DNA of 64,000 nucleotides, from NCBI RefSeq assembly GCF_900112185.1, contig NZ_FOKP01000012.1, positions 1 to 64,000 of the forward strand. Reading direction: 5' to 3'. Origin of the DNA: Allobosea sp. CRIB-10 (GTDB taxonomy: Bacteria; Pseudomonadota; Alphaproteobacteria; Rhizobiales; Beijerinckiaceae). Shown here piece after piece: positions 8,985-18,014 of the stretch; positions within the stretch are counted from its first letter, which is position 1, and the number at the start of each line of letters is the position of its first letter. The notes below the pieces were generated by a model. The model was not told the origin of the DNA and ran no database searches. It saw only the letters and a list, made by a program, of their open reading frames with translations. A program made the position numbers and the translations under genes.

Positions 8985-9053
8985 GCTCCGGTGACGGATC
9001 GCAGCTGTGCACGACTGAGACGAATGCGCAGCCGCCCGTGTCGCCGGCGCTCA

Positions 9054-9587
9054 CTATCCGATCTGGACTCTGTCTTGCGTTAGAAACGTGTAGGGAGGAA
9101 CGATCAGGTTCTTGGGCGCTGGCCTGCGACGCACGCGGCCCAGCGCGTCATAAACCGAGCCATGACAGGGGCAGAACCAGCCACCGTACTCGCCGCGAGG
9201 ATCCCCGGTCTTCTGTCCGAGCGGTATACACCCGAGATGCGTGCACACTCCGACGACGATCAGCCAATCGGGACGCTGTAAGCGCCTCTCGACGGGTTCG
9301 GGGTCCAAAAGAGCGGCGGTGTCGTCCTTTTGGTCGCGAGCAATTTGCTCGGGCGTTCTTCGGACAATGAAAACCGGCTGACCGCGCCATTGGACGGTGA
9401 TGCGCTGACCAGGCTCAATGGGCGCCAGATCAAATTCTGCGCTGGCGAGCGCGACCGTGTCGGCGCTCGGTTGGAATGAGGCAACCAGCGGCCAAAGGGA
9501 GAATCCTGCCCCCACCGCACCGGTAAAGCCGGTGGTCAGGTAGAGGAAATCTCTCCGTGTGGGTTCGGTATCCGAAACGGTCGACAA
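9054..9587 (-). CDS. petA: Rieske iron-sulfur protein of a bc1-type complex (orphan)
   Basis: A 177-residue ubiquinol-cytochrome c reductase iron-sulfur subunit. An N-terminal RRDFLYLTTG segment is the Tat-like membrane anchor. The cluster ligands appear as CTHLGC and CPCHGS, and the C-terminus PYTFL..VQIG is complete. I chose the TTG at 9587 (LSTVSDTEPTRRDF), with gaggtgg upstream; the longer open frame runs into the opposite-strand aapQ fragment. Downstream on this strand there is no cytochrome b or c1 gene, which would normally follow, so the gene has been separated from its operon. It abuts a truncated aapQ, marking a rearrangement junction near 9.6 kb. Confidence 0.88.
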   Translation of the reverse strand: MSTVSDTEPTRRDFLYLTTGFTGAVGAGFSLWPLVASFQPSADTVALASAEFDLAPIEPGQRITVQWRGQPVFIVRRTPEQIARDQKDDTAALLDPEPVERRLQRPDWLIVVGVCTHLGCIPLGQKTGDPRGEYGGWFCPCHGSVYDALGRVRRRPAPKNLIVPPYTFLTQDRVQIG

Positions 9588-9639
9588 TTCGCCCACCTCG
9601 ATGCGCGGCTTCGTTGTTCCAGCCGCCCGCTTTGAAATC

Positions 9640-10251
9640 GATAGCGCAGGAGCTGCTCTGATCTTCGCCGCGATGCTGCTCGGCATCGTAGCCTGGCGTG
9701 CAGGTTCCCTTCGGCGCTTCCGGTCGGAGATCGCATGGGGAGCTGTCGCCTCACTACTGCTCGGCCTCTGGCTGGCCAATGTCGAATTCTCGATCGACTG
9801 GCCTGTCTTCACCGGCTCGAATTTCCGCGGCGGTCTCGAACTGACGCCGGAACTCAGCACGATCCTGATCGGCCTGACCATCTACACCACTGGCTTCATC
9901 GCCGAGATCGTGCGCGGCGGCGTGCTGTCGGTCGGCACCGGGCAGTGGGATGCCGGCCGCTCGCTCGGCTTGTCGCGCGCCAAGATCCTGCGCCTCATCG
10001 TGGTCCCGCAAATGCTGCGGGTGATCGTGCCGCCGCTCAATAGCCAGTACATCAACGTCGTCAAGAATTCGACGCTGGCGATCGCCGTCGGCTATCCGGA
10101 TTTCCTCGCGGTGATGAACACGATCATCAGCAAGTCCAGCCATTCGATCGAAGGCGTCTTCATCATCCTGGGCGTCTATCTCGCCCTCAACCTGACCTTG
10201 TCGAGCGCGGCCAATTGGTACAATCGCCGCATCGCGATCGTGGAACGCTGA
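9640..10251 (+). pseudogene. aapQ: 5'-truncated aapQ (amino-acid ABC permease, C-terminal half)
   Basis: The frame aligns by eye with the C-terminal half of the complete aapQ later in the window, including EIVRGG, the EAA-like loop (GQWDAGRSLGLSRAKILRLIVVPQMLRV) and the ending IRIVER/IAIVER. The N-terminal half, including the first membrane helices and most of the periplasmic loop, is absent; upstream sequence instead belongs to the Rieske gene on the other strand. A protein could start at an ATG near 9601 but would lack essential helices. It is followed after 4 bp by an intact aapM, so the operon was cut on its left side, losing aapJ and half of aapQ. Confidence 0.85.
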
Positions 10252-10255
10252 GACC

Positions 10256-11359
10256 GTGAAGACGATATCGCTCCCTCTCCCCGAGGCTCCTGTGCCGACG
10301 CGCGCATGGTCTGCGCTGCTCCCGGCTTCCTTGCGGCGGAGCGGCAAGCTCCTGTTCGGTTCGCCGCTGAATGCCGTCCTGACGCTGGTCTTCAGCGCAT
10401 TAATCCTGGTTGCCGTGCCGCCCATGCTGCGCTGGCTCGTGCTCGACGCGGTCCTGTTCAACCCGGACCCTGCCGCCTGCCGCGCGGCGTCGGGTGCCTG
10501 CTGGAGCTTCATCTACGCCAAATCAGGGCAGCTGCTGTTTGGCATCTATCCGGTCGACGAGCGCTGGCGGCCCGCTCTGGTCTGCCTGCTGATCCTGGTG
10601 CTGCTCGGCTGGTCGGTTCGGCCGGCGAGCTGGACACCGCGGCTGGTCCGGCTGTGGGCGGTGGCGCTTGCGCTCATCGTCTGGCTGATGGGCGGTGGCC
10701 TGGGGCTCGAAGAAGTCCCGACATCGGCCTGGGGTGGCTTGCCGGTGACGTTGATCCTCACCGTCGTCGCCATCGGGATCGCCTTTCCGGTCGGCATCCT
10801 GCTGGCGCTAGCGCGCCGCTCTGCCATGCCCGTCGTCAGGATCGGGGCGGTGGTCGCAATCGAGTCGGTCCGCGGCCTGCCGCTGCTCTCGATCCTCTTC
10901 GTCGCCTCGATCATGTTGCCGCTCTTCCTTCCGGAGGCACTGCTGCCCGACAAGTTCGTGCGCGCCCTCGTCGCTCTGACGATCTTCGCGGCGGCCTATC
11001 TGGCCGAGGTCATCCGCGGCGGCCTGCAGGCGATCCCGAAAGGGCAATACGAAGCCGCCGCTGCACTCGGCTTGCCGTTCTGGCGGACGCAGTATCTCGT
11101 CATCCTGCCGCAGGCGATCAGGGTGGTGATCCCGGCCCTGGCGAACACCATCATCGTGATGATCAAGAACACCAGCCTGGTGCTCGTGGTTGGGCTGTTC
11201 GACCTGATCAGTTCGGGCAAGGCTGCTCTCGCAGATCCGGCCTGGCCGTCACCGGCGGCCGAAACCTTCCTGTTCATCGGTGCGATCTTCTTCGCGCTGT
11301 CCTTCTCCTTCGCCCGCTTCGCCGATTTCCTCGAGCGGCGCGGTCCCGCTGCTCATTAG
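10256..11359 (+). CDS. aapM: General L-amino-acid ABC transporter permease AapM, copy 1
   Basis: A 367-residue inner-membrane permease of the polar-amino-acid uptake family (AapM/BztC type), starting at GTG 4 bp after the truncated aapQ. It has an N-terminal membrane helix, a long periplasmic-type insert, then the core permease helices with the cytoplasmic EAA loop ([21 protein letters not shown]). The partner AapQ copy here is broken and the binding protein is missing, so this copy can work only with subunits supplied elsewhere, for example from the complete set at 29-33 kb or a chromosomal system. Confidence 0.9.
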   Translation: MKTISLPLPEAPVPTRAWSALLPASLRRSGKLLFGSPLNAVLTLVFSALILVAVPPMLRWLVLDAVLFNPDPAACRAASGACWSFIYAKSGQLLFGIYPVDERWRPALVCLLILVLLGWSVRPASWTPRLVRLWAVALALIVWLMGGGLGLEEVPTSAWGGLPVTLILTVVAIGIAFPVGILLALARRSAMPVVRIGAVVAIESVRGLPLLSILFVASIMLPLFLPEALLPDKFVRALVALTIFAAAYLAEVIRGGLQAIPKGQYEAAAALGLPFWRTQYLVILPQAIRVVIPALANTIIVMIKNTSLVLVVGLFDLISSGKAALADPAWPSPAAETFLFIGAIFFALSFSFARFADFLERRGPAAH

Positions 11360-11370
11360 GAGACGTCACT

Positions 11371-12174
11371 ATGACCCTGGCCATGGCCGAAACCAGAATA
11401 GACCTTCGCCCTGCGGCGCTGAAGCCGACCTCGCTCAACACCGCGACGGCGGTGGAGATGATCGGCGTCAACAAATGGTTCGGCGAGTTCCATGTGTTGT
11501 GCGATATCAATCTCAAGGTCTCGCGCGGCGAGAAGCTGGTCATTTGCGGCCCGTCAGGTTCCGGCAAATCGACAATGATCCGCTGCATCAATCGGCTGGA
11601 GGAGCATCAGAAGGGCCAGATCATCGTCGACGGCACCGAGCTGACCAACGACCTCAAGAAGATCGACGAGATTCGCCGCGACGTCGGCATGGTGTTCCAG
11701 CACTTCAACCTGTTCCCGCATCTGACGATCCTGGAGAACCTGACGCTGGCGCCGATCTGGGTTCGCAAGATGCCCAAGAAGGACGCCGAGGAGATCGCGA
11801 TGCACTATCTCAAGCGCGTCAAGATCCCCGAGCAGGCGTTGAAGTATCCGGGCCAGCTCTCGGGCGGCCAGCAGCAGCGCGTCGCCATTGCCCGCTCGCT
11901 GTGCATGAGCCCGAAGATCATGCTGTTCGACGAGCCGACCTCGGCGCTCGACCCGGAAATGGTCAAGGAGGTGCTCGACACCATGGTCTCGCTCGCCGAT
12001 GAGGGCATGACCATGCTCTGCGTCACCCACGAGATGGGCTTTGCCCGCCAGGTTGCCGACCGCGTCATCTTCATGGACGCCGGCCAGATCGTCGAGATGA
12101 ACGAACCCGACGAGTTCTTCAAGAACCCGCAGCACGAGCGCACCAAGCTCTTCCTCAGCCAGATCCTGCACTGA
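11371..12174 (+). CDS. aapP: Amino-acid ABC transporter ATPase AapP, copy 1
   Basis: A 267-residue ATPase of the GlnQ/AapP class. Walker A is GPSGSGKST, the Q-loop lies in [10 protein letters not shown], the signature is LSGGQQQR, Walker B is [10 protein letters not shown], and the switch His is in [10 protein letters not shown]. The C-terminal [18 protein letters not shown] is the normal AapP ending. ATG 11371 follows taggagac. A CueR-type promoter for copZ1 begins 54 bp after its stop. Confidence 0.93.
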   Translation: MTLAMAETRIDLRPAALKPTSLNTATAVEMIGVNKWFGEFHVLCDINLKVSRGEKLVICGPSGSGKSTMIRCINRLEEHQKGQIIVDGTELTNDLKKIDEIRRDVGMVFQHFNLFPHLTILENLTLAPIWVRKMPKKDAEEIAMHYLKRVKIPEQALKYPGQLSGGQQQRVAIARSLCMSPKIMLFDEPTSALDPEMVKEVLDTMVSLADEGMTMLCVTHEMGFARQVADRVIFMDAGQIVEMNEPDEFFKNPQHERTKLFLSQILH

Positions 12175-12227
12175 GGGCGGCGGTACTGGCCAGCGCGCGC
12201 ACCTGATCGAGATCGAACGAAAGGTGC

Positions 12228-12258
12228 TTGACCTTCCCACGGTGGGAAGGCGCAAGTT
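12228..12258 (+). promoter_or_regulatory. CueR-type promoter of copZ1-P-type ATPase operon
   Basis: A -35 TTGACC at 12228-12233 overlaps a perfect 9-1-9 palindrome CCTTCCCACGGTGGGAAGG at 12232-12250. With the long 19-bp spacer typical of MerR-family promoters, the -10 falls at 12253-12258 (CAAGTT, weak). Spacer length and dyad match the promoters expected for CueR, whose gene lies at 25.8-26.3 kb. It drives copZ1 starting at 12291. Confidence 0.75.
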
Positions 12259-12290
12259 GCGGCAACCGTCAACTATGGGACATTGCAGCT

Positions 12291-12557
12291 ATGTGCTCCT
12301 GCCAGCAACATTCCGGAACCGCAGCCAAGGCAACCGGCGCGCCTGAGGGCGCGATCAGCTTTCGCGTCGAAGACATGACCTGCGGCCATTGCGCCGGCAC
12401 GATCAAGAAGGCGATCGAGGATCAATTGCCCGGAGCCGCGGTCACCGCCGACCCGGCTTCGAAACTCGTCAGCGTCGTCGGAACGTCCGACTTCTCCGCT
12501 ATCAAATCGATCGTGACGGGCGCTGGATATACGCCCAGCCCGGACCGCGTCGGCTGA
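12291..12557 (+). CDS. copZ: Copper chaperone with one heavy-metal-associated domain, copy 1
   Basis: An 88-residue cytosolic protein. An N-terminal MCSCQQHSG segment adds a CxC and a His to the usual HMA domain, whose metal site is DMTCGHCAGTIKKA. The domain continues with the beta strand carrying SKLVSVVG and ends in GAGYTPSP. It would carry Cu(I) to the P-type ATPase encoded 78 bp downstream. A closely similar paralogue is at 29.1 kb. The start follows the CueR promoter by about 30 bp. Confidence 0.93.
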   Translation: MCSCQQHSGTAAKATGAPEGAISFRVEDMTCGHCAGTIKKAIEDQLPGAAVTADPASKLVSVVGTSDFSAIKSIVTGAGYTPSPDRVG

Positions 12558-12635
12558 TCGCGGATGGCCAGCGTGAACCCGCCGGCCGCTCATGCATTGG
12601 CAAGGTAGGGGGCAAGGGGAGCAAGGCGGCGATCC

Positions 12636-15014
12636 ATGGCAGATCATCAGCGTCACGCCGGTCATCAGCACGATGACCATTCACACCACCACGGCCATTC
12701 CCATGGAGCGGGGGAGAGTGTGAAAGACCCGGTCTGCGGCATGACCGTCGACCCCTCCACGGCCAAGCATCGCGCCTCCTATGCGGGACAGAGCTACTTC
12801 TTTTGTTCCGCCGGCTGCCACGGCAAATTCGAGGCCGACCCGAAAGCTTATGTCGGGCATGAGGCCCCATCCCCCGTGGCAGCAAAGCCGGCGCCTGAAG
12901 GCGCGATCTACACCTGCCCGATGCATCCGCAGATCCGCCAGTCTGGACCGGGCAATTGCCCGATCTGCGGCATGGCGCTCGAACCGGAGATCGCCACGGT
13001 TCAGGAGGGGCCCAGCGCCGAACTCGTCGACATGACACGCCGGTTCTGGGTGGGTGTCGTGCTCGCCCTGCCGGTGGTTGTGCTGGAGATGGGTGGCCAT
13101 CTCGTCGACCTGCATAGTCTGCTCAGCCAGCAGAGCTCGAACTGGCTACAGCTCATCTTGGCGACGCCCGTCGTTCTCTGGGCCGGCTGGCCATTTTTTC
13201 AGCGAGCCTGGGCTTCGCTCGTCAATCGCAGCCTGAATATGTTCACGCTGATCGCGATGGGCACTGGCGTTGCCTGGGCTTACAGCGTCGTCGCCACCGT
13301 GGCCCCGAACCTGTTCCCGGTAACGCTCCGCTCTGCGGAAGGCGCGGTCGCGGTCTATTTCGAAGCAGCCGCCGTGATTACCGTTCTCGTGCTGCTCGGT
13401 CAGGTCCTCGAGCTGCGGGCTCGCGAGCAGACAGGCGGGGCGATACGGGCCTTGCTCGACCTGGTGCCCAAGACGGCCCGGCGGGTGAGGGATGATGGCG
13501 AGGACGAGGACATCAATCTCGACGCGGTCCATGTCGAGGATCGCCTGCGGGTTCGCCCGGGCGAGACGGTTCCGGTCGACGGCGAGCTGATCGAAGGCCG
13601 CAGCTCGATCGACGAATCCATGGTCACGGGTGAATCGATGCCGGTCACCAAGGAGGTCGGTGCGGCCCTGATCGGCGGCACGCTCAACACGACCGGTGGA
13701 TTCATTATGCGCGCCGGTAAGGTTGGCAGCGATACCATGCTGGCCCGGATCGTCTCGATGGTGGCGGAAGCCCAACGCTCGCGAGCGCCGATCCAGCGCC
13801 TGGCGGACCAGGTGGCCGGATGGTTCGTACCGCTCGTTATCGTCATCGCTATCGTCGCTTTCGGCGCCTGGATGGCGTTCGGACCGGAGCCGCGCTTTGC
13901 CCACGGCCTCGTCGCCGCCGTCGCCGTGCTGATCATTGCCTGCCCCTGCGCGCTCGGCCTGGCGACGCCGATGTCGATCATGGTCGGGGTCGGGCGCGGC
14001 GCGCATCTCGGCGTGCTGATCAAGAATGCCGAGGCGCTGGAGCGCTTCGAGAAGGTCGATACCCTCGTCGTCGACAAGACCGGCACGCTGACCGAAGGCA
14101 AGCCGCGGCTGACCGGGCTGAAGCCGGTCGGCGCAATCGATGAGAACGAGCTGCTGCGGCTTGCCGCTTCGCTGGAGCGGGCGAGCGAGCATCCGCTCGC
14201 CGCCGCGATCGTCGATGCCGCCAAGGAGCGCGGCCTCGCCCTGGCCGAGGCACAGGATTTCGACAGCCCGGTCGGCAAGGGCGTCACGGGTACCGTCGAA
14301 GGTCGCGCGCTCGTAATCGGCAGCCATCGGATCATGACTGAGGCCGGCATTGATACCGCCGCTCAAGCGGCCGAAGCGGAAACGCTGCGCGCCGAGGGCG
14401 GCACGGTGATCTTCGTCGCGATCGATGGCCACGTCGCCGGCCTGCTGACCATCGCCGATCCGGTCAAGCAGACCACCCCGAAGGCAATCGAGTCCCTCAA
14501 GGCCGCCGGAATTCGGGTGGTCATGCTGACCGGCGACAACAAGACGACGGCACAGGCGGTCGCGCGCCGGCTCGGTATCGACGAGGTCGAAGCCGAGGTC
14601 CTTCCCGAGGACAAGAGCGCGGTCGTCAGCAGGTTGCGCGCGGAGGGCCGAGTGGTAGCCATGGCCGGCGACGGGGTCAACGACGCCCCTGCGCTAGCGG
14701 CGGCCGATGTCGGGATCGCGATGGGCACGGGCACCGATGTCGCGATCGAAAGCGCCGGGGTAACCCTGCTCAAGGGCGATCTGGAGGGCATCGTACGCGC
14801 GCTTCAGCTGAGCCGGGCGACAATGAGCAATATCCGGCAGAACCTGTTCTTCGCCTTCATCTACAATGCGGCGGGCGTGCCCGTCGCCGCAGGCGTGCTC
14901 TATCCAATATTCGGACTGCTGCTGTCCCCGATCATTGCAGCGGCGGCGATGGCCTTGTCCTCGGTCAGCGTGATTGCCAACGCGCTGCGCTTAAGGACAG
15001 TGTCACTCAAGTAG
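12636..15014 (+). CDS. P1B-type copper-exporting ATPase with His-rich, YHS and CPMHP N-terminus
   Basis: A 792-residue inner-membrane pump. The N-terminus has a His-rich stretch (residues 1-24), a YHS domain ([10 protein letters not shown] with [11 protein letters not shown]) and a heavy-metal-binding segment ([19 protein letters not shown]), not HMA domains. Eight membrane helices are implied; the ion-binding CPC lies in [13 protein letters not shown]. Catalytic motifs are TGES, DKTGTLT (phosphorylated Asp), MLTGDN and [10 protein letters not shown]. This layout is typical of CopB/SilP-like efflux ATPases. It is cotranscribed with copZ1 under the CueR-type promoter. Confidence 0.95.
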   Translation: MADHQRHAGHQHDDHSHHHGHSHGAGESVKDPVCGMTVDPSTAKHRASYAGQSYFFCSAGCHGKFEADPKAYVGHEAPSPVAAKPAPEGAIYTCPMHPQIRQSGPGNCPICGMALEPEIATVQEGPSAELVDMTRRFWVGVVLALPVVVLEMGGHLVDLHSLLSQQSSNWLQLILATPVVLWAGWPFFQRAWASLVNRSLNMFTLIAMGTGVAWAYSVVATVAPNLFPVTLRSAEGAVAVYFEAAAVITVLVLLGQVLELRAREQTGGAIRALLDLVPKTARRVRDDGEDEDINLDAVHVEDRLRVRPGETVPVDGELIEGRSSIDESMVTGESMPVTKEVGAALIGGTLNTTGGFIMRAGKVGSDTMLARIVSMVAEAQRSRAPIQRLADQVAGWFVPLVIVIAIVAFGAWMAFGPEPRFAHGLVAAVAVLIIACPCALGLATPMSIMVGVGRGAHLGVLIKNAEALERFEKVDTLVVDKTGTLTEGKPRLTGLKPVGAIDENELLRLAASLERASEHPLAAAIVDAAKERGLALAEAQDFDSPVGKGVTGTVEGRALVIGSHRIMTEAGIDTAAQAAEAETLRAEGGTVIFVAIDGHVAGLLTIADPVKQTTPKAIESLKAAGIRVVMLTGDNKTTAQAVARRLGIDEVEAEVLPEDKSAVVSRLRAEGRVVAMAGDGVNDAPALAAADVGIAMGTGTDVAIESAGVTLLKGDLEGIVRALQLSRATMSNIRQNLFFAFIYNAAGVPVAAGVLYPIFGLLLSPIIAAAAMALSSVSVIANALRLRTVSLK

Positions 15015-15108
15015 GGCGATATTTAATGTTTCTCGGGATCGAATGCGTTGTGTCCGGTGCCTCGGCTCGGACGATCGCAGCTGGCGTCCCCATGAACGGA
15101 TCTGCATC

Positions 15109-15630
15109 GTGAGCTTGTTGCAAAGCGTTCTTGTTCCCAAGATCAGCTCGGGCAGGTCGTTTGGCGCCTATCAGCGCTGGATCCACTGGAGCGTGCCGGT
15201 TCTATGCATCGCCCAGGTTCCGACATCCTGGGCGATCCAGCGCACCCATTTGGCGCATGGTTTCACCAAGCCCGACCCGTTCGATCTGTTTTTGCACCAG
15301 GTCCACGCCTGGATCGGCTGGCTGATCTTGGGACTGGCATTGATCCAGATTGCGCTGCGCTACTTCTATGGCCGCCCGTCGCTCGAAGGCTTGTCGCCGC
15401 TCGAACGATGGGCTGCGACAGGCGTTCATGTCGCTCTCTATGGCCTCCTGCTGTTCTTGCCGTTCACGGGCACGGTTGCGATGTATCTCAGCTTCCGCGC
15501 AGCGCCCCTGCACCGATTGCTCAGCTGGACGCTCCTGGTGCTCGCGCTGATCCATGTTGCCGGGGCACTATGGCACCATTTCTATCGCCGCGATGACATT
15601 CTGCGCCGCATGCTGAAGAGCCAAGAGTGA
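15109..15630 (+). CDS. Cytochrome b561-family membrane protein
   Basis: A four-helix di-heme-type membrane protein of about 173 residues. Haem-ligand His candidates sit in RWIHW, HQVHAW, VHVALY and LIHVAGALWHH, matching the bacterial cytochrome b561 (CybB) pattern. I prefer GTG 15109, because the longer form starting at 15043 adds 22 polar residues unlike the family; an upstream start cannot be excluded. It could pass electrons from quinol to the periplasm. It follows the P-type ATPase by about 95 bp. Confidence 0.8.
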   Translation: MSLLQSVLVPKISSGRSFGAYQRWIHWSVPVLCIAQVPTSWAIQRTHLAHGFTKPDPFDLFLHQVHAWIGWLILGLALIQIALRYFYGRPSLEGLSPLERWAATGVHVALYGLLLFLPFTGTVAMYLSFRAAPLHRLLSWTLLVLALIHVAGALWHHFYRRDDILRRMLKSQE

Positions 15631-15720
15631 GATCACGAAGCAGCGATTTGCTTGATCCCGGTCAAACAGCCGCAGTTCTCGCTCTTTTGCGAACTTCGCC
15701 GCCATGGCAGAACTGATGTC

Positions 15721-16071
15721 ATGAGGTTTCGGCTTCTCACTCACGTCTTGGTCTTGGGCCTGTTTGTCACGGCCACGATGGTGGCTGCCCTGGTGACGCC
15801 GGCAAAGGCCGGCTATGCCCGCATTGACAATGAGACGATGGCGGCAATGTCGCCTGAGATGCCGTGCTGTCCCAATCCGATAGACAAGCAGCCCGATTGC
15901 ACGACGAACTGCCCGGCCGTGAGCTTCTGCCTAGCGAAGTGCTTTGCGAGCGCGCCAGCGGTTTTCGCCACAGTCGTTCGACCTGTTGTCGCGGCGCTCG
16001 GGCTTGCCCCTAACGAGGCGCTACGCATCTCGCGACCGGGGGAACCTCCGGCCCGACCACCACGAAGCTGA
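15721..16071 (+). CDS. Exported Cys-rich small protein, unknown function
   Basis: A 116-residue protein with a Sec signal peptide (cleavage near AKAG). The mature part is rich in Cys (PCCPNP, CTTNCP, FCLAKC) and carries a second hydrophobic stretch (about 75-95). Such proteins recur in copper-resistance loci, but I cannot assign a function. The tail PGEPPARPPRS is Pro-rich. Two hairpins separate it from the next operon. Confidence 0.6.
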   Translation: MRFRLLTHVLVLGLFVTATMVAALVTPAKAGYARIDNETMAAMSPEMPCCPNPIDKQPDCTTNCPAVSFCLAKCFASAPAVFATVVRPVVAALGLAPNEALRISRPGEPPARPPRS

Positions 16072-16103
16072 GACATCGCCGGCGCTGATGTGCCGGCTGC
16101 GAT

Positions 16104-16148
16104 CGCACGGTGATGCCGTGCGGTCGGTGAACCGTGGCTAACGCCACG
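16104..16148. terminator. Two consecutive hairpins in the intergenic gap
   Basis: Stem one is CGCACGG at 16104-16110 with its complement at 16116-16122; stem two is CGTGGC at 16133-16138 with its complement at 16143-16148. There is no U-tract. They lie between the Cys-rich gene and the FixH-like/cusBA operon and may end the upstream transcript or structure the downstream leader. Confidence 0.4.
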
Positions 16149-16200
16149 TTGGGAGCTGCGCGCGCAGGTGTAGCAGCGTCACCGTCTCAGGATTTCGACA

Positions 16201-16599
16201 ATGGGTATTAACCCAATTTTGCGCGCGCTCGTCGCCGCTCTTCCGCTTGCCGCCATCGCGTTGCCGGCTCTGGCGGAGATCAACGACTATGAATTCCAGC
16301 TCACCCAGAGCGAATTCAAGCAGGGCGACGGTGTCGTCATCACCGTCAAGCTGATCGACAAGCGATCCGGCAAGCCGGTGCCGGATGCTGTCATATTTGC
16401 CAAGCGCATCGACATGGAGCCGGAAGGCATGGCCACGATGGCCGCTCCGATCGAAGTGCTCCCAGCTCCGGAAGCAGGTGCCTACAGCTTCAAGACCAAT
16501 TTGGTCATGGAGGGCGGTTGGCGCTTGTCGCTCGCTGCCAAGGTCCAGGGTGAGACCGGCACGCTTGCAAACAAGCTGGTCCTCAAGGCTCTGCCATGA
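16201..16599 (+). CDS. FixH/YtkA-like periplasmic protein
   Basis: A 132-residue exported protein with signal peptide (cleavage near ALAE). The mature domain is an Ig-like beta sandwich of the FixH/YtkA kind, with VVITVKLIDKRSGKPVPDAVIF and the MAAPIEV..GAYSFKTNLVMEGGWRLSL segments. In CusBA operons such proteins often precede the adaptor. Its stop overlaps the cusB start as ATGA, so the two are coupled. A direct copper role is inferred from context. Confidence 0.78.
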   Translation: MGINPILRALVAALPLAAIALPALAEINDYEFQLTQSEFKQGDGVVITVKLIDKRSGKPVPDAVIFAKRIDMEPEGMATMAAPIEVLPAPEAGAYSFKTNLVMEGGWRLSLAAKVQGETGTLANKLVLKALP

Positions 16600-18014
16600 A
16601 ACGCGCGTTGTTCGGGATTTTTGCGCTCGCCGCTGTTCTGGCGGCGGGAGGAGCAGGCTATTGGGCCGGTCATCGCGGGATCGCGCTGCCTGCTCTGCGG
16701 AATTGGCTCGGCATCGAAGGGTCGCTCGCCGCGAACGAGCCCGCCGCAACTGGGCCCGTGGTCTACTATCAGGATCCGGATCGCAAGCCGGTCTATTCGG
16801 CCGAGCCGCGTCAATCGGCCGATGGCCGGCCATTCAGGGCCGTGCGGGCCAGCGAGGACATCGCCTTCGAGGAGAAGCCAGAGAGCAAGGAGCAGGCGGC
16901 CCAAGCGGAGAAGGGGCGCATCCTTTACTACCGCAATCCCATGGGGCTGCCGGACACCTCGCCGGTGCCGAAGAAGGACTCGATGGGGATGGACTATCTC
17001 CCCGTCTACGCAGGTGAAGCGAGCGAGGACGGGATCATCAAGCTCACGCCGGGGCGCATCCAGCGCAGTGGGGTGCGATCCGAACCGGTCCGTCGCCAAA
17101 GCATCGCTCAGATCATTCGGGTTCCGGGGGTGGTGCAGCTCGACGAGCGACGCATTTCCGTCGTGGCGATACGCGCGGACGCCTTCGTCCAGGAGGTCGC
17201 GCCGGTGACGACTGGCGATCGCGTCGCCAAGGGTACGCGGCTCGCGCGCATCTACTCGCCTGAAATCAGCACGGCTGGCGCCCAGTTCATCACCGAGCTC
17301 AATGCCGCTGCACGCGGTGTGCCCGAGGGCGGTGCAAGGCAGCGTCTCGAAAACCTCGGCGTTCCCCCTGAAATCATCGCCGAGATCGAGCGCAGCCGGA
17401 AGGTGCCACCGACGATCAACTGGTCAGCGCCGCGCGACGGTATCGTGCTGGAGCGCAATGTCAGCGACGGCATGAAGATGGCGGCTGGAACCAGCCTGTT
17501 CCGGCTCGCCGACATTTCGACGATCTGGGTCCTGGCCGACGTGCCGGAGCGCGAGCTATCCGACGTTCGTATCGGCGCGCCAACGACGGTTCGGCTGCGC
17601 GGGCGTCCCGGGGTTGCGTTCGAAGGGCGCGTCAGCGTGATCTATCCGCAGATTGCCGAGGCGACGCGCACGGCCAAGGTCCGCATTGAGCTCGCCAATC
17701 CCGATGGCGTCTTGCTGCCGAATATGTACGCCGATGTCGAAATCGGCGCGGGCGATGCAAGCGCCGCGCTCGCGGTCCCCAGCAGCGCCGTCATCGACAG
17801 CGGCACAAGGCGCATTGTGATTTTGGATCTGGGCGAAGGCCGGTTTGAGCCGCGTGAGGTCAAGCTCGGCCGCCGCGGCGACGGTCTGGTCGCGATCAGC
17901 GAGGGCGTCTCCGAGGGCGACCGCGTCGTCGTCTCGGCCAATTTCTTGATCGATGCCGAGAGCAACCTCAAGGCCGCCCTGAGCGGCTTTGCACAGCCGG
18001 AGGCCAAACCATGA
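16596..18014 (+). CDS. cusB: CusB-like periplasmic adaptor of a copper RND pump
   Basis: A 472-residue membrane-fusion protein anchored by an N-terminal helix. Near residues 109-136 it has a heavy-metal-binding segment (YYRNPMGLPDTS..KDSMGMDYLPVY), whose Met and Tyr residues are those typical of CusB-like Cu(I)/Ag(I) adaptors. Lipoyl, alpha-hairpin and beta-barrel regions follow (QEVAPVTTGDRVAKG, WSAPRDGIVLERNVSDG). It links CusA to an outer-membrane channel; the TolC-like protein at 2.9 kb is the only candidate seen. Start overlaps the FixH-like stop; stop overlaps the cusA start. Confidence 0.94.
   Translation: MKRALFGIFALAAVLAAGGAGYWAGHRGIALPALRNWLGIEGSLAANEPAATGPVVYYQDPDRKPVYSAEPRQSADGRPFRAVRASEDIAFEEKPESKEQAAQAEKGRILYYRNPMGLPDTSPVPKKDSMGMDYLPVYAGEASEDGIIKLTPGRIQRSGVRSEPVRRQSIAQIIRVPGVVQLDERRISVVAIRADAFVQEVAPVTTGDRVAKGTRLARIYSPEISTAGAQFITELNAAARGVPEGGARQRLENLGVPPEIIAEIERSRKVPPTINWSAPRDGIVLERNVSDGMKMAAGTSLFRLADISTIWVLADVPERELSDVRIGAPTTVRLRGRPGVAFEGRVSVIYPQIAEATRTAKVRIELANPDGVLLPNMYADVEIGAGDASAALAVPSSAVIDSGTRRIVILDLGEGRFEPREVKLGRRGDGLVAISEGVSEGDRVVVSANFLIDAESNLKAALSGFAQPEAKP

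Noticed and set aside
13146..14432. 428-residue minus-strand frame opposite the P-type ATPase
   Set aside because: Shadow; composition biased and no motif, while the plus-strand frame has every P-type motif.
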